DNA of 64,000 nt from the NCBI RefSeq assembly GCF_022539505.1, contig NW_025899911.1:62001-126000 (forward strand), read 5' to 3'. Positions 58,364 through 64,000 of the stretch are shown here, piece after piece. Each line of letters starts with the position of its first letter. Positions within the stretch are counted from its first letter, which is position 1. The stretch is from Lolium rigidum. Lineage: Eukaryota > Streptophyta > Magnoliopsida > Poales > Poaceae. A program made the position numbers and the translations under genes. The notes below the pieces were generated by a model, which was given only the letters and a program-made list of their open reading frames with translations, was not told the DNA's origin and did no database searches.

Positions 58364-59877
58364 TGTGGGGACCCCGGACTAGCTGTCCGAAATTCCCTGT
58401 TATGTATACAGTTCACGATCCCATGATCAGTGCGCCGTGAACACATAACCGAACTGATATCAAATTACACCATCCATTACAAAGCGGAATAAGAAAATTA
58501 CAATCAGGTCACCTGACCAACACTTACATAATAGCCTCGAAGGGCCTAACTAAACATCAGAGTAGCAACATCACTTCAGCATCGCAGTACCCAAGTCATC
58601 TGCCATAAACCCTACAGGCAACTGACTGGGAAGACGTTCCTAGCTCGCATAGACGTCGTCAACTCCTTCTTCATCCGTCGTGTTCCTCCAAGTCTGGCCA
58701 AGTAAATAGCCAGTGGACAAAGCCGTGAGTACATTTGGAATTGTACTCGCAAACCATCACGAAGGTACTTTGCAAGAGTGCAAGATAACAAGTGCTAATC
58801 TAAGATGACAAGAGGGAAGAGCTAATTTCTCTTGTGGAAATAGCATGAGAAAGAGAAATAGTTTCTCTTGTGGATGTAGCATCCCAACATCACAGTTGAA
58901 GTGGACACTAAGAAGATCCTATGACATCTCTATATCTTTGTTATAGAAGATACTTCAAAAGATAGACTACGACATCTATATATCTTAATTGAAGAAGAGT
59001 CTCTCTACATGAAACACTAGGAAGGGTTCACCCAAATTTTGTTCTTTTTTCCTCGACCATCTCCATATGGTCGGCTCAAGACTTCCCGTACCCTTCCGGT
59101 ACATCCAACACATTCTCTTTCTTTGTAAAGCACTTTATAAAACAAAACTCGACACAGCTCGGCAACGGCCATCCCAACCGTCCATGACCGCGGACGCGAC
59201 TATTCGAATAGATTTAACTCTGCAGAGTGTGCGCACTTTCCCCACAACTATCTGGATACCGATCGTGTGGGCATCATCCCCGCATAACGACATATGCCAC
59301 GACGGATACCCGGACATAACCTTTCGCCCATTCGACTTAACACGAGGTCCTACCCTATGGAGTATGTACCTCCCCGGCACCGTGGCAGCTCACCTCCTCT
59401 TGAGCGTGGCTCCACCGCCAAGCCAGGAGACCCATAGTGTCTTCCGGACGGGTCAGCCCCGAAGGCCTCCCGTTATACTATTGTCCTAACCATGACAACC
59501 CGGACTCGGGGGTAACCGTACCCTTGTATAGTTGTGCGGTGCCTCATGCTAAGAAGAACAAACGTCAAGTTAAGCCCCGTGCCCACGTTGGAGTAGCTAT
59601 GGTTGCGCGGGTTAGTTGTTCCGGGCGAATACAGAGAACCATGTGTCGTTTTTTCTCAAAACCCCAAGTCACACACACATTCCTCTTTCCAACCATCTTT
59701 TCTACGATCCTTTCCTTTCATAAACCATACACTCGGGTAAGTTCGACTCACCCAAGGTTTTCTCAAAACTTTTAAAACAAGGTAAACCTTGAGGGGTTCC
59801 CAACCTAAAGTTTCATGATGGAACTAAGACACCATATGGCCGTGATGATAGTCATCATGCCAATAAGTAGTGGATAT
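58364..59877 (-). repeat. Tekay-type LTR H, partial
   Basis: Starts TGTGGGGACCCCGGAC. The block at 59165-59235 (CCAACCGTCCATGACCGCGG and CTATTCGAATAG) is the reverse complement of 14200-14260 in the LTR of element D, so this is a related LTR in the opposite orientation. No gag-pol adjoins it. It ends at the CACTA element I, and its other terminus is not visible. The open frame 59067-59489 lies in this conserved LTR block and is not a gene. Confidence 0.7.
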
Positions 59878-60160
59878 CACTACAAGAAATTTGCTACCCT
59901 AAGACCACCTATATTGGTCACCGAATGGTCATGGGTTTTCATCCGTGACCTTTCTATGACCAAAAACAGTTGGTCGACAGCTGAGCGTCACTGACGGACT
60001 ACGAAGACCTTTTATCTAAATTGGTCATGGTTGTTATGACCAATAGATATGGTCGTAGATTCTACGACCAAAAATTTAGTCATGGGCAATCTGGTCTGTC
60101 CACGTAAGCCAATCCTACGTGGCAGAATTCCATGACCAAAACAATTGGTCGTAGACCGAA
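59878..60160. repeat. TIR and subterminal repeats of element I
   Basis: At least eight copies of a TGGTC(A/G)T(A/G)G-type motif and its inverse TACGACCA / ATGACCAA surround the terminus, including the near-palindromes at 60022-60045 and 60050-60072. Confidence 0.75.
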
Positions 60161-60719
60161 TTCAGCCCAATCCAGTAAGTTGCTCTACATGGGCCTAGCC
60201 CAACAACCTGGTCCATTTATGATTTGGGTCCTTTACTTTTATACAGTCCATTTATATTTTGGGCCTTAGCTTTTCATGGTTGTGCCTTGGCCTTTTTACT
60301 CTTGGGCCTAGCCTTTTCACTGTCCATTAGCCCAGTTTATTAATTAATCCAGTAACTTTTGGGCTTTGGACTTTTGCAGTTCAGTAATGAAAATAACAGT
60401 AAATCATTAAATGACAATTTATCATCTCAAATGACAGTAAATTATCTCATTAGACAGATAAGATAACAATTTATATCACAGGTTCACATAATCTCAAATT
60501 GTTCACAGGTTAAACCGAAAGCCTCCACATGTACTGAAACGACATCATCTCCACATGTTCCCAGCTTCACCGAAAACATTCACATAACATGGCCAAAACG
60601 GAGCAAAATGACACCCAGCCATCCACGAGTTCCTAGATGCAAGAAAACATGGCCAAAAAAGGATCTCACCCACTAGCACCCACCCCACTAGTTCCCAGGT
60701 GTAGTACCTCCTCCCATCA
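60161..60719 (-). other. 3' flank of the element I gene
   Basis: No gene. AT-rich with several GGGCCTAGCCC-type stretches (60190-60310); it separates the subterminal repeats from the stop codon of the - strand gene. Confidence 0.55.
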
Positions 60720-62640
60720 TCATCGCCAAACGGGCAAACCTGAGCTCATACTCTGTTTCGCGCGGCCCGGGCAGCCTCGGCCTTCTTCGTACTTTTTCTT
60801 GAGCGATGCCAACTCTTCACGCATTGCTTGGCCTTGCTGTTCTGACATCTCCAGCTTCTCCTTCAGGTCGGTCAATTGTGCGGCCACAACAGAGTCTGAT
60901 CTGAACTTGTTCCTAGCTGAGCTTGACTGCAGCCCAATATTCATGAGGAATGTGCTTGCAGGGCGTTGCTCTGTAAGTACCTCGGCAACAATTGCGAGAG
61001 CGGACTTTTGCTCCTGACCTTCTTGTAACGGTGCAACAATCCTCTTTTCCATTTCAGCCTAGCATAATAAACAACATAATAAATAGAAGCATGAATTATC
61101 ACATAAAGTGAACTAAGAATTTGAGTAGTGCAACGACAACAATTAAGATTGTACAAAGTAAGTGAGCAACTGAAGTAGCATTTGACTAGTAGTATTCAGA
61201 TTTTAGGCTTACAATCAAGATCCTACACAAGGGGCCATTTGGTCATCCTAGCAATAACAACAACAGCCAAACAAATATATAGCCATTATGAGCTAGTCAA
61301 CTTATTTAGACCAGACTTCATGTGGAATCCAGATAATAAACACACACAAGCAAATGGCTACACACACATCAGATGCTCAAGCCACATACACAAATGGTGG
61401 CTATAGCTACTACCCACATGCATTCTGCATACTTTGCAGCATGTAGCAGCTGAGAGCTCACCATATGCTCATGCCTGCCTTGATTATGCATGCAAACCAT
61501 GTTTTCTTGGGGCTTTTCCTGGCCCGAAACCTGATCATGCCACATGCACCTCACAGATCTGATGTGTCTGTGTGGTCCATGCAAAGATGATGCACAAATA
61601 CAGCTGGCATGATACAAGGAACATTACATTCAGATTGTTCATGTGTATTTGTAGTGAAAATTATTTCATGGCTATCCGTACTAGCTATATAGCACAACAG
61701 TCACACATCAAGTTCTAGCCTTCACTATAAGTGTTCCTTCCAGTGGTATATGGATGCAACTACAGAATAGGCTATAAAGGTAACTTACTATGGCTTTTTG
61801 AACTGGCTCCGCATATCCAGTCTTTCCATTGTGAGTGGCCTTGAAGTAGTCAATTGCGGACAGTGGTTAACCCTTGAACTGGGTCCATGCGCATGGTGCT
61901 TTGTTCATCCATGGGCAGACGGCTTTCTTCATGGTTGGTTTCAAGCGTGGCCTTTGATCTGGTGACTCTAGTAGGAGCAGGTTGCTCTAGTTCTAGCAAC
62001 CTCTTCGACCGCCCAAGAGATATGGCCATCACCCTTCCAGGAGCCATTGTTGAAGATGCTTCTGAGTATGAGCACTTCCTCTTCTTGGATGTCTTCTTGA
62101 ATCCACTCTTCTTCCTCCTAGAAACCTTTTGGACCTCGTACAAACAACAATGAAAACAACATTAGATCACAAGTAAGAAAAACTGTGTGAGAACAGAATG
62201 AAAAGAAACAAGTAAGCACACAGTATACAATTACTCCCACCACTCCAAACAAGATAAGAAAAATTGTGTGAGAACAGAATGAAAGAAAACAAGTAATCAC
62301 ACAGTATACAATTAATCCCACCCCTCCAAACAAGATAAGAGTTTGCACCTTAACAGTCTTCTCCACTACACTCTCATCGACTTCCTCTTCATCAATAACA
62401 TCATCTCTAGGATTGTAGTCCGAGCTTTCACCTCGTGGTATGGCACTTGTTGACCCATGTGAAGTAACTGCACTTTCTTCTTGAGCATCATTTGATTTCC
62501 TAATCATTGACACTAGTGTGCCGATGCCAAGTGACTGGAATATGCGGTGGTTCCTCATCATTGTATTAGCCCCAATCTTCTCGATTTCGGTGAGGGGCGC
62601 TTTGTTACATGAACAAGAAAATGTAACCATTAGATGAATG
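60720..62640 (-). pseudogene. Transposase_24-like gene of element I, three exons visible
   Basis: Three coding blocks on the - strand are linked by consensus splice sites. Exon a (from about 62640 to 62349) holds LTEIEKIGANTMMRNHRIFQS and an acidic DVIDEEEVDESVVEKTVK, ending before GTGCAA. Exon b (62134-61789) is basic (SRRKKSGFKKTSKKRKCSYS) and ends KTGYAEPVQKAI before GTAAGT; a frameshift or stop lies near 61865. Exon c (61058-60720) follows TGCTAG and holds EMEKRIVAPLQEGQEQKSA, TFLMNIGLQ and a C-terminal coiled coil (LTDLKEKLEMSEQQGQAMREELASLKKK). The layout resembles the C-terminal part of plant En/Spm Transposase_24 proteins. N-terminal exons would lie to the right. Confidence 0.65.
62171..62340 (-). 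repeat. 80-bp tandem duplication in an intron of element I
   Basis: Two copies of an 80-base unit (landmark TGTGTGAGAACAGAATGAAA at 62184 and 62265) lie between exons a and b. Confidence 0.8.
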
Positions 62641-62663
62641 GGTTGAAATGCATGGACAAGCAT

Positions 62664-64000
62664 GTCAACTCAAACAGCTAAGGTATGCTAGCAGATTTTA
62701 TTTTCATTTAATCCTAGTAGATTAACAGAACAGGCAAATAAAACCCAATCGTTCAGACTTGAACATTACATTTCAATTACCAGATTGCAAGCATAGCCTA
62801 CGCATATTTCTATACTTTGCACATACACACAAAACCGTAGACAAACTAGCAGTCTAAGATCAAGGAAGAAGTTGTATACCAGCTGGTTGCTGCTGCTTCT
62901 TCCCTGTCATCTTTGTCATGGATTATCTCGAGGTGTTCAGGCTGATGGTGCCTAGCTTGCAAAAGAATGAACATGAATTAGATATGACAGGGATAAACAA
63001 CCAAGACATGACAAATAGGGCATGCCGCCTTCATTTTGCGGTTGTGATGTCGGTGGTGGCTAACTTCGGACTAGCCCTGGTACATGTCTTTGCTTGCTCT
63101 CCGAACAATAGGGCCTACCGCCTTGAAATGTTTCCCCAGCCCCCACGCACAGGAGTTCACGATTGAGAATATAAACGCAAATGCATGGTCATCCACATCT
63201 TGGAACAGAAATGGTCTTCATCAGAGTACTGTGTTGCTACTATTTGGTTCGTAGTAGGCAAGCAATGAGTCGTAGCAAGCAGCACAATATCCTATGAGGT
63301 ATGTCATTCGATAACAAATGAATAGTTGCTCATAATTTTTAGTTACTGCAATTTTTACCGTTTTACTAGATCCCATTATATTATTTGATATGGCTAAAAT
63401 GTGCACTTTGTCCTTGTTTTATGTCAGATTTTACATCTATAGACTTCTTGTTATGATGTTTTTTCATGTCCCTGCTCAGTCCAGATGTATCAGAATATCA
63501 ATCATCTATTCCTCTTCTATTTGCTTGCTACGAATATGTGTTCCAAGATGCAGTAATATGCATGTCTGGATCATTCTTCCTATTTTTCTTTGCTTCGGAA
63601 GGAAAAACTAGCCCAGATGAGTGATAGCTCAAGGCAGCATGACCAGCAAAGCTAGGGGGTTGGTAGATAAGATGAACTAGATGATTTCCCGCACTTTGTT
63701 GCGGGACATTTAATGAAATATAGATTTCTATGTAGGGAGTTGTGACGAATAGGCAAGTTCATATTCAGGTAAAAAAAAATCAGCTATTCTTGAATCCATA
63801 ATTTGGCACATACGGTTAACTTAAGTAAACTTAAGGAAGACATTTCAATATAACCTTCCAAACACTGAGTTACTTCTTTTTGAGATAAAACACTGAGTTA
63901 CTTTTGTAGGTCCACTAATGTTAAACAAAGAAAAAGGCAAGAGCCCTGCCGTGTATATACATACAATTGAACAGTGTACTATTAAATGATCATTGAACGT
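62664..64000 (-). other. Interior of element I, unassigned
   Basis: I see no gene I can support. A short GC-richer part at 62880-63165 may be an upstream exon of the - strand gene (the - strand reads KDDREEAAATSWY next to 62900), but no splice sites or domain confirm it. The rest is AT-rich. Confidence 0.4.

Larger units (their letters stand above)
59878..64000 (-). mobile_element. CACTA element I, left end; runs off the window
   Basis: The left terminus is CACTACAAGAAATTTGCTACC at 59878, a common grass CACTA end. Subterminal repeats (TGGTCATGG, CTACGACCA and inverses) lie at 59910-60150. The matching right end is not seen before 64000. The gene at 60720-62640 runs on the - strand. Possible left TSD is TAT. 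Confidence 0.75.

Noticed and set aside
59067..59489. 140-codon frame in LTR H
   Set aside because: It covers a conserved LTR block whose counterpart in element D is non-coding.
61369..61617. 82-codon frame on the - strand in element I
   Set aside because: It lies between splice sites of exons b and c, so it is intronic, and has no domain.

Overview
This window looks like intergenic heterochromatin from a large grass nuclear genome, most likely Triticeae (wheat, Aegilops, rye or barley). I see no host gene. Almost every base can be assigned to a transposable element, most of them nested. The evidence is Athila-, Tekay- and Tat-type Gypsy retrotransposons, CACTA elements with grass-style subterminal repeats, and a Helitron. 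Family names such as Sabrina or WHAM come to mind for the Athila-type elements but are recalled, not verified.

Left block (1-10594). Element A (Athila-type, + strand) enters the window inside its 5' LTR and carries a decayed gag. Element B (Athila-type, - strand, 2637-10056) is inserted in that gag with target-site duplication (TSD) ATAGC. B keeps an open 666-codon gag-protease frame but has lost pol, its PBS and the inner ends of both LTRs.

Middle block (10595-32240). Element D is a Tekay-clade chromovirus (+ strand) with 4.3 and 3.9 kb LTRs, an extra ORF before gag, gag-pol, and a C-terminal chromodomain. Its protease-RT junction is split by element C (17729-24638, - strand, TSD CCAAG), a non-autonomous Athila-type element with two complete LTRs and one orphan 239-aa ORF. 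After D's 3' LTR a second PBS and partial internal region follow, fused at about 32240 to the Tat-type element F.

Right-middle block (32241-52877). Element F (Tat-type, - strand) has gag, protease, RT, two RNase H domains, integrase and one 392-bp LTR. Its integrase is split by solo LTR E (33087-46268, TSD GTGAC). E is split by a Helitron (33697-45462, exact A/T target). The Helitron is split by a small CACTA derivative (34539-42813, TSD ATT). That CACTA is split by a larger CACTA (34605-41916, TSD AAT) carrying remnants of a tnp2 transposase and a Transposase_24/Ulp1-like protein. The small outer CACTA contains a block resembling the internal control region of 5S rRNA.

Right block (52878-64000). 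The 3' internal tail of another Athila-type element G hosts F and is followed by three head-to-tail LTR units (partial, full, partial). Next come a Tekay-type LTR on the - strand (H, 58364-59877) and the start of a CACTA element (I, from 59878) with a spliced, decayed gene on the - strand. The relative order of insertion is clear: F into G, E into F, Helitron into E, outer CACTA into the Helitron, inner CACTA into the outer one; and B and D into A, C into D.
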